In this document: piece after piece, positions 1-12,013 of the stretch
Numbering within the stretch: position 1 is the stretch's first letter
Layout: every line of letters begins with the position of its first letter
Source: Hermodice carunculata
Lineage: Eukaryota > Annelida > Polychaeta > Eunicida > Amphinomidae
Assembly: GCA_964020975.1 (NCBI GenBank)
Contig: OZ026623.1
Location: 85,161,562 to 85,225,561, forward strand
Length of the DNA stretch: 64,000 nucleotides
Direction of reading: 5' to 3'
The notes under the pieces: model-generated
What the model saw: the letters and a program-made list of their open reading frames with translations, nothing else
The model's database searches: none
Told to the model about the DNA's origin: nothing
Made by a program: the position numbers and the translations under genes

Positions 1-1228
1 TTAGTTCAGACTAGCGTCCGCTGTCATGACGTTTTGAGAGATGTCTGCTGGATACCCATTATTATCTGTCAAAATGAAAGCCTTTGTCAGAAAATTACCT
101 ATTTAATGTGTTTCTTGAAAATTAAACCTGAAAGTAACGATGTAGATTAATAATAAAAGTCTTGAATATTTTTGCATTTGTATTTTAGAGGTAGACAGGA
201 GTAGACGTGTATTATAACACATAGCAAATGAATTTCTAGTATTTATAATATGTAACTGTTGCAAGCTATTTGACTTTTTAGGTATATGCAAATATCTGTG
301 GCTTATTTTCACTCATTTTGGCAACAACGCACACCAAAGCTATAAGACCCAAAGTCCCTTAGCTCCATCCTATAAAGCAAAACAAATCCAAAGGAATTTG
401 GAAGTCTCTGCCTCACTTCCTCTCCCCTTCCTCTCCCACTACATCTTCCCCCTCCTCATATCTTGTCAACTGGAAGTTGAAAGGTGGACCACGAAGTATA
501 TCCAACAGAGGAACAGTCCATAAAAATGTCCCATGTCAACTTTGTGATTAAAGATTCACCAGTTGCAATACCTGCAAACGTCAACATGTATATAAAGATA
601 TCACACCGTATATTACAATTACAATGGCAGGGGTCTTGTTGGTCATGATCTACCTGAGAGGGAACCACGAGTTACATAGAAAGGATAGTAAACAGTAAGC
701 TATACGGTTCAGCATCCTAACACCATGGTTTTAGTTGAGCCAACTATTTGGCGAGATCACACTTGTCAATATACTTAGATCTCTTCATAATGACTCCATT
801 TACTTGCTGCAAAATTTTCTAGCTATCTGGCTAATCAGAAAAAATGAGTCAATATCAAAGGTATATGACTGTATGTCCCTCAAAAGTTGTGTCATTAAGT
901 TAATATGTCGAATATCTGAATGTCGTATATGATGAGGTTTCACTTTACTCTGTTGGACCAAGCTGCCAGTTTATCAGAGAATTATCTGACGTTGTTGTCA
1001 GTAACAGCTAATCTACCAAGAGCTGCACAAAACTCTGGCCCACGTTGATCTGCACATCCCTCAAAACTTTGAAAATGCCAGTTTTTGGACTATTTCATTA
1101 GAAAATCTATAGTGTTTCATGAGCACAAGCATAAGGTAGGAAAGAGCCAAGTCACATATCTATTTAACCACAGCAACCAACTTAAGGGTCGTTTTGCTCA
1201 TGTATTTTCATGTACCTCACACAGTTAA
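1..1228. other. No recognisable gene
   Basis: AT-rich sequence with only short ORFs. I see no domain, RNA gene or repeat here. It is probably left-arm sequence whose mirror copy lies beyond the right end of the window. Confidence 0.5.
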
Positions 1229-1534
1229 CCAATGACGAAATATCCAGTTATGGTTTTAGGAACCTTATCTGCTGATGTGCTTTAAATTGAAACAATCAGT
1301 ATACTTTTTTCTCATAAACTAATTACATGATGGAGGAGTACAGGACAGTCACATCCAAATCTTTTGGTTATTTGATGGTCTCCAATGACGAAATATCCAG
1401 TTATGGTGTTAGGAACCTTATCTGCTGATGTGCTTTAACTTGAAACAATCAGTATACTTTTTTCTCATAAACGAACTACATGATGGAGGAGTACAGGGCA
1501 GTCACATCCAAATCTTATGGTTATTTGATGGTCT
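1229..1534 (+). repeat. 153-bp direct tandem duplication
   Basis: Two adjacent units, 1229-1381 and 1382-1534, both begin CCAATGACGAAATATCCAG and end in TTATTTGATGGTCT. They differ at only a handful of bases, so the duplication is recent compared with the arm divergence. Confidence 0.9.
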
Positions 1535-1552
1535 ATCAGAAAACAAATTATT

Positions 1553-1650
1553 GTGGAAGACGAGACATAAAAGACACTCCAGCACCAGAAGTAGAAGAAA
1601 TCAGCAAGAATATGGTGCCACCAGATGAGATACAAGAAGCAGAAAAATAA
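1553..1650 (+). other. Short coding-like remnant
   Basis: One frame reads an acidic stretch (DTPAPEVEEISKN, then VPPDEIQEAEK) before a stop. The composition looks like protein rather than random DNA, but I do not recognise a family and see no splice context. It lies just after the 153-bp duplication. Confidence 0.15.
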
Positions 1651-2717
1651 TGAGCTTTAGGTGAACACACTTCAATTGACCAGAAGCAATAAAACAAAAC
1701 TGTAAGTTACAATTTTTTCCAGCTGGTGTAAAAAAAGCACGAGAAAACAACATGCTAATCACTCCAGTCATTGCTGCCTGTGATTATAGTGGTAGGCTCA
1801 TTTGCCAATATGGCTGAGCTACAACATAACTTTGCACAAAGCAGCAACTGATGGATGAAGATATGAAATGACAGGTAGCCAATAAAATAATTTGAAGGAA
1901 AAGAAAAATTCTTCTTGAATGAACTGATCCAGAGACAGTCTTACAACTGTTTACTTGGTCATTGTTGATCTTTTGTATGTTTTCAAGTGCACATTACACT
2001 GAAAATTCTGTCTACATTTGTACTAGAAATAGGCAGAGTTGTAAACCTTGAATCATTGACAACATGCATTTGCAATATGACTGCAGCTTTTTACCCATGC
2101 TTTCATGTCTTCCAGTTAGCTTTTCATCAAAGAACACCTGAACACTTGTCTCTTGACAGATTTATTGATTGAAATGCATATTTCAAGCATTGTGTTCGTC
2201 ATATTGCTTACAATTGGGGTTTGATTATTTCTTGTGCTCTGAGTTTATTCTTTGCCAAATTACTTTTTATTTCACTGTTCTGACCTTGCAGCTTGTCCAA
2301 TGGAATTTATAAGTCTTTCATCAGTTATATCAGGACGTAAGCTTACGATTTTCTTGACTGAAGTACGCCTGACAACAACATAGGTCATGAAATTATCTTG
2401 TAGGGCCACTTGCTTTATCTGGTAGCTGTAAATATGGAAATATCTTTACATTCATTAGCCCCAAATGACCAAAGTACAGCTATCTAAACTCGTATCAAAT
2501 CTGTTCTAAATTTGTAGTGATTTGTCGTTTGTAATTTTGGAAAAATTCCCATGGACTATTGCAATGTCTCGTCTACTTCCTTTGCTTGGAACCAGTAGGA
2601 TGTGATTGGCCGTTGAGTCAGGGACGTGCACGACGAGCCTGCAGCTACTCAGAACCAACTGGCACAGTGGCTAATGGACCACTGGTACACAAATTCCCGA
2701 TGCTGAGATAGCCAAGC
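1651..2717. other. Arm sequence without a supported gene
   Basis: From 1857 onward this is mirrored at 63150-64000. Both arms keep short coding-like runs around 2000-2170, with no convincing exon boundaries or domain. Confidence 0.4.
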
Positions 2718-2957
2718 TTACCAGCAGCATACTGCAGATGGTCCACGCTTGCTTTCAGAAGCATTGTGGCAACATCTGCTACTGATGTTCGCAGTCTTCA
2801 AACAAGCACAACTGACATTTTCCGGACCACCACATTCTCCCCCAGAAAAAGCAATGAAAGCACCGTTAGAATCAACAAACGAACTCCCCACAAACATTGT
2901 TACTCGCATACCCAATGTTGACGGAGATGGTGCCTGGCACTTTGGCCAGGAGTACAT
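2718..2957 (-). CDS. Conserved unrecognised ORF, 79 codons
   Basis: An open minus-strand frame rich in Cys, Gly and Ser (CGGPENVSC, CLKTANISSRCC). The same stretch in the right arm, about 62820-63065 on the plus strand, is similar but is interrupted and carries an expanded G run, so it no longer reads as one frame. I do not recognise a family. It may be an exon, a repeat fragment or chance. Confidence 0.2.
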   Translation of the reverse strand: MYSWPKCQAPSPSTLGMRVTMFVGSSFVDSNGAFIAFSGGECGGPENVSCACLKTANISSRCCHNASESKRGPSAVCCW

Positions 2958-3252
2958 AAGCAGACCCCTTAACTACAGCACATGAATATTGTGCATTTGC
3001 TGTAAGGGTTATGATTCATGCATCATATATTAATGTGTCCGGCATAAAACATGCAATTGTTTGAAAGTTCAAGCCCATGGGCATTATAATAAAGCCCAAT
3101 GAGTCTTTATACTGTGGTAAGGATAGTAATATATTTTCATCGATCAAAGCCTCTAGAGGAAATGGAAAAAATGTTATCTTTGTTCATTCGTTGATTGTCA
3201 AAATAGTTTAGAGGTGGCTATGAGGTTGCATTATGGATTTACTATAATATGC

Positions 3253-3474
3253 TTATATCAGTAGAATGATCTCCAACTGCTCTGAAACATTCTGAAATAT
3301 TTGTTTATTCCACCCTCCTTGATTTGCGGTGCATTTGTTCACAGAAACAGTTGGGTCATAGTACCAGCCAACTGAAAAATACCGATGATAGCGAATTTGT
3401 GAGGGAGTGACTATTTGATGTATTAGTGGATGGGGCAATAAAGATTTTAACTTTCTTTCGAAAAAAACCCACAT
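3253..3474 (-). CDS. Possible terminal exon of an unknown gene, left copy
   Basis: Minus-strand frame ending at a stop at the 3253 side. A splice acceptor (TTTTCAG) lies in front of a GWYYDPTVSVN stretch, followed by CTANQ and QNVSEQLE. The right arm keeps the same frame at 62290-62529 with a few substitutions, but its acceptor reads TTTTAATT there, so the exon interpretation is weaker in that copy. There is a potential N-glycosylation site (NVS). I do not recognise the family. Conservation in both arms is partly expected because the arms are about 95% alike. Confidence 0.3.
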   Translation of the reverse strand: MWVFFERKLKSLLPHPLIHQIVTPSQIRYHRYFSVGWYYDPTVSVNKCTANQGGWNKQIFQNVSEQLEIILLI

Positions 3475-4091
3475 GGATACAGAAAATAATTTTTATCTTT
3501 AAAGTTAACATTACTGTCACATATAATGGGATAATCTGCTTTGTTGGTTTTGGCAGAAACAATGTCTTCTCCAGCCCACTCGCCAGCACCAAGTGTCCTA
3601 GTGAAATAAATGGATCACGTCGCACGTCGTCGTGCCAAAACTCGGTTCAAAGACACACCTCATAACCCACTTAATCTTCTTTGTGGCAAAATTGCATATA
3701 CATGAATTATTCATCATGTTATCCAATCAATCGAATAATTTCTGTTCTCACTACATCCACTTGGAACTTTCATTTATTCATCGTGATTTTTTTTTTCTAA
3801 TTTGTTCGGATTGTCCATTTTCATGGGGACAAGAAAACACTATGGGCATAGCTGTCATTGGCTCGTAGAGCGTTGATCTACATATATAGCTACACCATGG
3901 ATATTGGAAATATATTTTTTTTAAAATCACCTTTATGGTAAATGAAGTTGTGTTCCCTAAAATCCCACCACCACGGTACGTTCCACGCACCATCAAAGGA
4001 TGATCGTCATGAATATACACCTGAAGTTGACATCAGAGGTATCACGTATGTGGCCATACTGCATTCCTTACTCGACACTGTTATCAATGCC
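3475..4091. other. Gap between the LINE and the ORF at 3.3 kb
   Basis: The interval 3475-4089 holds overlapping short ORFs on both strands that are shadows of each other. It is mirrored at 61681-62289. No domain is recognised. Confidence 0.3.
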
Positions 4092-5446
4092 CTTGAATGA
4101 ATTTGAATTTTTTTAATTGAATTTTTATTCATCACAAAAGTACATTCGGTTAAGTTGCCATACATGGATGTGGGGGACTGAAACTCCAAGCAGCTTATAG
4201 TGTCCCCCAAGAAAACATTAAAATTGCACAGCAAAATATACAAGCCAAGTGACATATTTTGGCTCCTTCTACATATACATGTACTATAAACAAAGTTTAA
4301 TAGTTAAAGGAGAAGTTAATAAGAAAACACATTATACACTTCCAATTAAGTACCTTTTTCGTTTCCTTTTAAATGAATGTAATGAAAATATTTTTTGCAG
4401 ATAAATTGGTATAGTATCCCATACAATGGGTCCATGACATTTAACTGTTAATTTACAGCGTATTGTTCGATACCGTGGAATACATAAGCTGCTTGATTGT
4501 CTGGTAATATAAAAATGTGCATTAAATATATGGCGAAACATATCTTGAAAAGCGGTAGGCATGAGGTTATTAATTACCCTAAACATGAATACAGCAGTCA
4601 TATAAATATTTATTTTATTGCAAAGCAGTAAATTTAAGTCTTTGAAAATGGGAGATGTATGAGCATTAAACTCAGCACTGCTTATAATACGTACTAATTT
4701 CTTTAGTATTTTGATAAGTTAATCTAGATTAGTGATTTAATTAGCAGCCCAGGTAACATTGCAGTAAGTAAGATATGGGAATGCTAAGGTGTAATATAGC
4801 TGATTCAAAATATTTTCCCCAGGTTTCAATCGAATTTTCTTAAATATGCCAACTACTTTGCTTAATTTACTGGAAATTTGAAATATATGATACTTCCAAT
4901 TCAACTTATCATCAATCTAAACACCAAGAAATTTACAATTTTCTGTTTGTTCTAAAAATACATCAATACCTTTTATTGACAAGCTATGTTTATTAAATGT
5001 ACAAGACTTATTTTGAAAGAACATATAGTTAGTTTTATCTAAATTGACTGACAGCTTATTGACCATGAACCAGTTATCACAATATGCATTGACAGATTAA
5101 TATCTTGTTCTTAAGTGTTCAGGTTATTTCCAGTACAAAGTAAGCTTGTGTCTATCTGCAAAGAGTAAAGAAAAGAAGTCATGAGATAAAGTGCCAAGGT
5201 CATTTTTATAGATAAGGAAATAAGTAGTCCAAGTATAGGTCCTTGTGGCACTCCACAGGTCATTTTTAAAGGTGCAGATGCAACATGTTGAAAATTAAGA
5301 AATTGCTGCCTGTTAGTCATATAACTTTTAAGCCAATCAAGGGCCAAACCTCTAATACCATAGTGATATAATTTAGTAAAAAGAAAAGCATGATTGACTG
5401 TATCAAAAGCCTTGGAAAGATCGAGAAATGTGGCACATGATCTCAC
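4090..5446 (-). mobile_element. 5'-truncated LINE (CR1/Jockey-like), left copy
   Basis: On the minus strand the reverse transcriptase starts abruptly near 5446 with FLDLSKAFDTVNHA, followed by LALDWLKSY and CGVPQG, all typical non-LTR RT motifs. The catalytic YxDD region is scrambled. The C-terminal part (4332-4601: HGPIVWDTIP, SLHSFKRK) follows, then a 3' UTR ending near 4090 in an AATAAAAATTC-rich tail. The copy is decayed. The same insertion lies at the mirror position in the right arm, so it predates the duplication. Confidence 0.85.
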
Positions 5447-6135
5447 CCAGAATTGGTTGGATGAATAGTGAGCATGGGTTTATGTGCGTAAAACTGGCTT
5501 TGGACATAGAGCCTGCTGTTTTATGGGGTACATGTGCCTTAAATAGCCCCCCCTCCTTGTATGGTAACAGGAGTCTGATCAGGCTTGTCATAATTTGAAC
5601 CTTGAAGAAGCCTTGTGTTTAGTCTGTGTTGGACGTTCGATGCCTGCCTTCGTGACGGTTAATATTGACTCTGTCCTGCTGACAACATTTTATGATATTA
5701 CTGAGTAGGAGTGAAATTGGAAGGATTTGAAACCAGTGCTGACATTACAATATGCATATATGTTTGTATGCAACTATTCAGTTCATGTGTTGTGACATGT
5801 AAGACGTTTCTACTACTTGGGACAATGGCTGGATAGATGTTTTTTGCTCTATTTTCATAAGAATCCTAAATTTGAGGAGACTCGGTCATTCCAGGGTCAA
5901 AATGCATAATTTAATGAAACTTGTGTGGTATTAACAATGTGTACACTAGTCTGAGCGAGTGTAGTTGGCTAAAGATAAGTAAAAACATTGGAAAACATTC
6001 ATGCACTTGTCCCTTTTGACATTTACAGTGGGGAAGATTATTACAAAGATTATTACAAATGAGTCCTCTAATATAGTCTCCCTCTGAGCCCAGTGGAACA
6101 TATTTTTTTCATCACATACATGTGTCAGCCCATGT
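5447..6135. other. Arm sequence, no gene recognised
   Basis: Mirrored at about 59690-60339. Contains a C-run near 5550 and AT-rich DNA. Short ORFs here are not conserved as frames between the arms. Confidence 0.4.
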
Positions 6136-6381
6136 TTGATAATTGCATTAATAATGCATTTGGTTTCTTTTTGCATAAGTTACCAGCATGTATCAAGGAA
6201 TAGCTCTCGGAGCCCAAGTGCTGATAAAACAACTATTCAATTTAAAGGTTATTTTGTGCCCAGGAAGCTTATTCTGCTGTGCTACTCATCTGCCGTGGAA
6301 TATCAATTAACCACTCTTGCCTTTGATCTGGAGCCGCAAATCGACCATGGGTTGCAGACCTACTTTTACTTCCACAGCTGA
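6136..6381 (+). CDS. Conserved unrecognised ORF, left copy
   Basis: The last ~60 residues (QHVSRNSSRS, IQFKGYFVPRK, DLEPQIDHGLQTYF) are nearly identical in the right arm at 59686-59429, and both end at the same place. A possible splice acceptor (ACTTCCACAG) overlaps the end of the left copy only. I do not recognise the protein. It lies just upstream of the membrane ORF and the AKR gene on the same strand and could be a 5' exon or unrelated. Confidence 0.25.
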   Translation: MIIALIMHLVSFCISYQHVSRNSSRSPSADKTTIQFKGYFVPRKLILLCYSSAVEYQLTTLAFDLEPQIDHGLQTYFYFHS

Positions 6382-6443
6382 TTGAGGTCAAGGTCCCCTG
6401 CATAAGCATGGCATAAATATTAGGATTTTGCAGAATATGTCAG

Positions 6444-6854
6444 TTGAAACTTGGTGGTATGACAAACATAGGTCGGAAGTTTCATGCTTTTATTACAAAG
6501 TGCACAATTATTGCCCTATACAAGCTGAACTGCTGTGCTAACCCGCTACATACTAATTCCGCATTGTGCTTGGTGGGAAATGTAGACTTCTATCCGAGTC
6601 CAGAATATGCGGTCAATTTTGTTGAAGGTGCATGGTTTTATCTGGCATTTTCGGTATTTGCTGCTGTCATCATATTAGGGTTTAAATGTCTTAAATGTCG
6701 GTACCCTTTTTTAGATTTAAGGGCCATGTCATTAAGATTGCGTCAACAGTGTGAAATTACATGCAAAACATGTGTATCACGTGCAGTGTATATCAGATTG
6801 ACCCAGAAAGGGCCATTTTCGTATTATGTGCTGGAATTTTCCATCGTGCAATAA
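6444..6854 (+). CDS. ORF with one membrane-spanning segment, left copy
   Basis: A 136-codon frame. Residues ~60-82 form a clear hydrophobic helix (WFYLAFSVFAAVIILGF) followed by a basic, cysteine-containing stop-transfer patch (KCLKCR). A GT directly after that patch (CG|GTACCC) could be a donor. The right arm keeps the frame through KCLKCR, then stops. The phase at this GT does not fit the first AKR exon at 6970, so I cannot join them. The part after KCLKCR differs between arms and is probably not coding. Confidence 0.35.
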   Translation: MKLGGMTNIGRKFHAFITKCTIIALYKLNCCANPLHTNSALCLVGNVDFYPSPEYAVNFVEGAWFYLAFSVFAAVIILGFKCLKCRYPFLDLRAMSLRLRQQCEITCKTCVSRAVYIRLTQKGPFSYYVLEFSIVQ

Positions 6855-6969
6855 CTTAGAAAATAGCGTTTCGCTAAACGTCAAGTAAGATGATTATAAA
6901 TTAGTTTTATAATTAGTTTCGGGCCGACAGCGCTACGTCAAGGAAAAGCTAGATCTTAAGGACTTTCAG

Positions 6970-7317
6970 ATTGGAGGTATGACCACAACGTTTGTGCAGT
7001 TTTTCCAACGAATACAAGTTTGTTTAAATCTAGAGATTAGTGAACTGTGGCGCCCTGGCTGCACCATCGTGGCATCAGTTTGAGCCATCAACAACAGGTT
7101 GTCATACTGAAGTTGCCAAATTTGGACATATTATATTTAGGAAATATACTTTTTTGGATAAGAGTATTGCTATTTTGGCAGGTGCGGACGATTGGGAGCC
7201 CAAACATTGGCATGGCCATCTTCATAAACTGGTTGTGGTGTCAAAATATTACTGCGGCTGAAACGAGTACTATATACCTCGAGAAATGTGATGCCGTCAG
7301 AGAGGCCTGGAACAAAA
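6970..7317 (+). pseudogene. AKR-like gene, left arm, broken exons 1 and 2
   Basis: Mirror of the two N-terminal exons (6970-7097 and about 7141-7317). Relative to the intact right copy, exon 1 has TGA at 7081-7083 in place of a Gly codon. The exon 2 acceptor has moved one base upstream (TTTAG|GAAAT against TTTCAG|AAAT), adding one base and shifting the frame. Exon 2 is otherwise open (VRTIGSPNIGMA, QNITAAE) and ends at the same donor. The left gene therefore cannot make the full-length protein, though a product from exons 3-5 using a later Met is conceivable. Confidence 0.65.
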
Positions 7318-7892
7318 GTAAATACATATATTTTATTTACACTAAGAACTCTATAAAACATTTGTTCTAATATAATGTTGTTGCTGGATAAGCCATAGTG
7401 TGTGGCAGCCGAAGGTTTTTTTTAGAAAGGAAAAAACCCAAAATTTTGATTTCCGATTTTATGTCTGCAGCAACAAAACATTAAGTCATATTTGCCTGCT
7501 CACTCCCCATTTCTTCCAAACTTCTGCTTCTATAACTTGAAATTGACCTTTGCAATTCCCAAATAGAACAGGAGTAAGCATGCTATTGTTGACCCAGCTG
7601 ACTCTTCAGTCAGCTAATTTTATAGGTTGACCAGCAGTCCCTGGGTCCACCATTTGCATCTTCTCCAAAACCGTTAGACAAGTCCACTTCAAACTCGGGT
7701 GGATGTCCATGAGGAATGTCTAGACTAATTTTGTTCAAATAGTCGTGCTCTATTGACCTTTTGATTTTTAAATGTCTTTTAGTTCAAGTTTGGGCAAAAT
7801 TGTAGACAATCAACTGCGGAACCAATTGCTTTGAAATTGCATAAGAGCACTAATGAAGGGCCTTAGACCTTAATGTTTGGGAAAGGTACTGC

Positions 7893-7972
7893 TGTTTTAT
7901 TTATTTATTTATTTATTCATTCATTCATTCATTCATTCATTCATATATTTATTTACTTATTTATTTATTGTG
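7893..7972 (+). repeat. TTTA / TTCA microsatellite
   Basis: About 18 tetranucleotide units, TTTA then TTCA then interrupted TTTA. Found only in the left-arm block. Confidence 0.9.
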
Positions 7973-8854
7973 GACATCATATAATCCCTCATAATTATTA
8001 TATTTAACTTAGTGTAAATATTTATTGTGGTAGAGTCTAAGTTATTCACTGACTGGCGTGTATATGGGTCCCAGATGTTTCTTAATGTTTTCTCTCAAAC
8101 ATCATTTTTTTTAAACAGGTGGAGCTAAGATTTCACTCTTTTTCATTATTTTCTATTTATTTGTGTTTGTTTATTTTTTATGTAATTTACTTATTCATGA
8201 GCACTCCGAAACCATCCCTCAGATAATGCTGAAACATGGTAGAAATATTTACTGTGGCAGGGTGAAAGTTGTTGACTGGCTAGCGTTTCTGTGGATACCT
8301 GATATTTCACGAATTTTTCAATTTGGGTACGTAAAGATAATGCATACAGTCCTACCAATTACAATGTAAATCAAACGGATTGCAATAGCAATTCCTATTT
8401 TCGAATTCTCCAAAACTGCCAACCAGATTCACCTCAAAGTTGGTGAGCACTTATCCTTGGGGAGTCTCTACTCAGAACACACAAGGAGTTAACTTTTATT
8501 CCATGATTTTTTATTTTTCATTTTTTGGCAAAATCCTTTACATCTTCCTAAAAACTGCATACCAACTTGCTTTGAAATTACAAAGGAACACTACTGAGGA
8601 CTCCTAGACTTTAATTTGTTCAATAACAGAGACCTATCCGTCAACAGAACTTATAAAATTCATTTGCCTCCGTCTAGCCGTCTGTCCTTTATACTTTTTA
8701 CATTTCCAGCTTCTCAAAAACGTTTCACGGAATGTGTGATTTTTCAAATTAGATGTTTCCCAAAGATGCCTTATACAAAATCGATTTACTATTTTTTTCC
8801 ATTTACTAATGAATTTTGTACATTATTTGAAACAAAGAAAATTTCATCTTCTCG

Positions 8855-9183
8855 AACTAGACATACCTTCAATGCAAAGCATTGACTAAAGGGGCTGCCA
8901 TCTGGAGATATCGCAGTAACGAGCCTTTACGAACATAAAATTAGGCTGCCATTTGCTCAAATAAGGTCATGGTGACTTCAAAATCTAATCAGTTCATCTT
9001 GCCTGGTAAGATAAGCATATTGCTAAATTTGAGCTAAATACATGGAGGCATTCTGGAGATATCGCGGTAAAGGGAATGTGCACATCTGGACGGACGGAAA
9101 TCCAGATGGACATCCCGACTTATATACAACGCAAAAACATAAAGGGTCCCCCCATGGGGCGGATCCTTAAAAAACCTGAGCTA
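8855..9183 (+). mobile_element. Helitron-like non-autonomous repeat, single core unit
   Basis: Starts with AACTAGACATACCTTCAATG, shared with 41046. It carries one ~150-bp core unit (TTAGGCTGCCATTTGCTCAA) and ends in a strong hairpin (GGGTCCCCCCATGGGG...GGATCCTT) followed by an A-rich stretch and CTGA/CTAG. A 3' hairpin followed by CTRR, with a tandem-repeat core, is typical of short Helitron derivatives such as the bivalve pearl/HINE type. No clear 5' TC end was found. Confidence 0.5.
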
Positions 9184-11689
9184 GTTGCTTTGATATCTCA
9201 CAAATGGTCACCTTGGGTCATGTAAGTTACACTTTTGCCACAGGGTGGCTCTGCAAGTCGTTGCTATTTTCATGCATTTTTGTGTGCTAATGCTCTTTTT
9301 GACTTCTTCTCCAGAACGTCAACAGAATTGCCCTTTTTTAAAAGTATAATGTAGATAAAGGTAATTAAAGTCTGCGAAAACGTTGGGGCTATGTGTTTCA
9401 TAGGACATCAAACGTTGGGACCACGTGTATGCAAATGCTGCCCCTGTAAATGCATGTAGTAGTACACTACTATATTGAAATATTGCCAGATTGGTTGTAT
9501 AGAAAGATTTGATTTTATACACATATGTCTCCTGAGTAGCCCTGTGCATTATTTTAGGAGATGATGACGCAATAATGTTCTATTTTTTCAAATTATCTTT
9601 TTCTTTAATTTTCTTTATTTTATTTTTGAAAAAAACTCAACATTTTTATCCTTTAAGAAACTTCTTGCTCAGTTGCTTTTATATTGCACATAAGGTCATC
9701 TAGGGTCACGAGGTTTACATTTTGGCCACCAGGTGCTGCTGTGATTTTTGTCTATTCTTCTCGGTAACAGCTAAACAGAATTGCATGGAGTTTGATCGGG
9801 ATATAACTTAAGTAAAGGGGATCCGGGCTAGCGAAAAGTATGGGATTATGATTAGATTTTGCCGAAATAATGAAATATCAAATTTTGGGACTATGTTTCA
9901 GTACAAGTTACAGTGCATGTATTGCAATGTCTTCAAAACTGTTGGATGGAATTGCTTTTGTACATAGATCTTGATCAGGTGCACCTTCGATGGAAGCGTG
10001 AAAAATATGATGATACAATAATTACGGATAAGAGTTGCCTACCATGCATGCATAGTGTTGAGGGTCAGCAAATCTAATATGCTTGCCTTTACATTCGTAC
10101 TGGTGTATCTTAAGCCGGATTACAATTAAAGATCAATAAGTAAATTACCTATGGAGATTGTTTTGATGTTGGTAATTTTGACCTTTAGTGACCTTGAAAG
10201 GTCAAATTGATATATTGTATTATATCTTGTATGTGGGTTTTACTCACTAGCGTACACACTGTTCAAAGTTTCGGAAATTATTACTAGCATCAGCAGAAAT
10301 CTTTATCCTTGGAATTCTATAACTTCAAGCATACTGCATGTTCATGTTTGATTGTTTGTCTGCCAACATCCCGACTCCAATTTACAAAATTTTCATGAGA
10401 GGATAATCCCAGGAAGATTTGGTCAGTTGGACCTGCAGAATCTGATTATTCTCCTGAATCAGAAAGACTCGACAGGTATACAGAGAACAGTCAAGCAGTC
10501 ACTGTAGCTGATCGTGTTATTTGTGTCCATTTTTGAGGGAAACATGAAACGTTTGTCAACTATGGACTTTATATGTTGACCAATGGCTGAGCGTGCTGTT
10601 AACATTTTTCATTTGTGGATTAACAGTATCACATTTAAAGAAAGAAACTGACAAAGTCGACATACTGCACAATGCAAAATTATTATGCAATAGTGTGGTG
10701 TGGGGATTCTTTATCTCTCCTGACTAAATTCAAAACAAACGTGAGGCAAGTTAAAGATTATGACTTATTAAGCTAAGGAACCGAAGGAATGCAGGCAATT
10801 TACAATTAAACTTAGTAATAAAAATGATAAATGGTGAATGATTCTTCAAAAAACTATACACCTCACCTACAGCAATCAGAAACTCACGAAAACCAAGTGT
10901 CCCATAGGACTTCGACAAATACTACAGTATTGCATCGACCATTACATCAGTGGAAACCCTTACAGGCACAAGCAAGATGGGATTCGTCCCATCCATGGTA
11001 GACAAACCAATAAAGGCTAATACAAGCAGCAATGTACACAATGCTTAAGTGTATCATATTTGAATGCTGATCAGCCTTCGAACAAAAGAGATTGACTGAT
11101 AATGATATTGGCTGATTAATAGAAAGACGTGTAAGAGGCAGCCTGCAGTTGTACATAGATGCGCTTGTAGTGTCTCCATTGATTTTACTAAACCAGTGGT
11201 TTATCCAAAGGGCCTGCTAGTAGCCCACTCTAGATCGTCACAAAGTAATGGGAAAACCAGCTGGCTGCCCCAGCTTGTGGCTCATGGGAAACAGCTCTAC
11301 ATGTACATGCACCATTTCCGTTTTAAATAGTGAGTGAATTTCAAAACTGATGACTTATTTCAGCTATATGCTGGACTAATGACAATATTTTTGTTCCATA
11401 TGTTCGACATAAAATCTTGTTCATGATCGCAAACCAGAGGTTGCTCAAGGCTGCATATGCATTTTATACTTCTACTGTGTAAACAACAACTGGATACCTG
11501 AACTGCAAGAGACCTGGAGAAGTCTTTTCCTCAGATTGTTTTTTGTCAAAAACCCAGTAAAAATGAACATGCTTGTGTACTATGCATGCACTAGGGCGAA
11601 TTCACGTTTCCTAGGGCAAACACACGTATCAAATTTGAAGTAAACTACTACTCTGAACACCTCATTCGAACGTGGAATGCCAACAGTTA

Positions 11690-11862
11690 AAGAGAGGTGA
11701 CTATGGGAACTGAGATGCAGTTAGATGAAAATAACCAGAGAAGTAGACTATCAGCATTAGTTTCTAAAGAAGCTTGCATTTTATTAAACGAGAGTGCTAA
11801 GACTACTGGAAAAGACGTATGGCCAAAGGCAAACACAGATCTAATTCTTTTTATATCACTAG
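11690..11862 (+). other. Coding-like stretch of unknown family
   Basis: One plus-strand frame reads MGTEMQLDENNQRS, KEACILLNESA, GKDVWPKANTD and LILFISL before a possible donor (AGG|GTAGTC). Residue composition is protein-like. No family recognised and no right-arm copy for comparison. Confidence 0.2.
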
Positions 11863-12013
11863 GGTAGTCATTAGCCTTAAGAAAAAGAAATGCCATCACT
11901 GAAAAAGATTCATACAAACTGATGACTATCTTTGTTATGAAGAGCTGGTATAGAATGATACTGAACAATAAAGACAGGAAGAATCAAACCCACAAAGCGG
12001 TTCCACTTACAAA

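Larger units (their letters stand above)
7425..10335. repeat. 2.9-kb block present only in the left arm
   Basis: The right arm runs straight from GTGTGGCAGC plus a T-rich tract into CATGTTTGATTG (58370-58440), while here about 2.9 kb intervenes. The block holds a TTTA/TTCA microsatellite, a Helitron-like repeat and several degenerate CTTCTCCAAAAC-type units, and no supported gene. It could be an insertion in the left arm or a loss from the right. It lies inside the AKR intron. Confidence 0.75.

Noticed and set aside
6444-7097. Joining the membrane-segment ORF to AKR exon 1
   Set aside because: The GT after KCLKCR leaves phase 2 (or 1 at a nearby GT), and both run into stops in the exon at 6970/58858.
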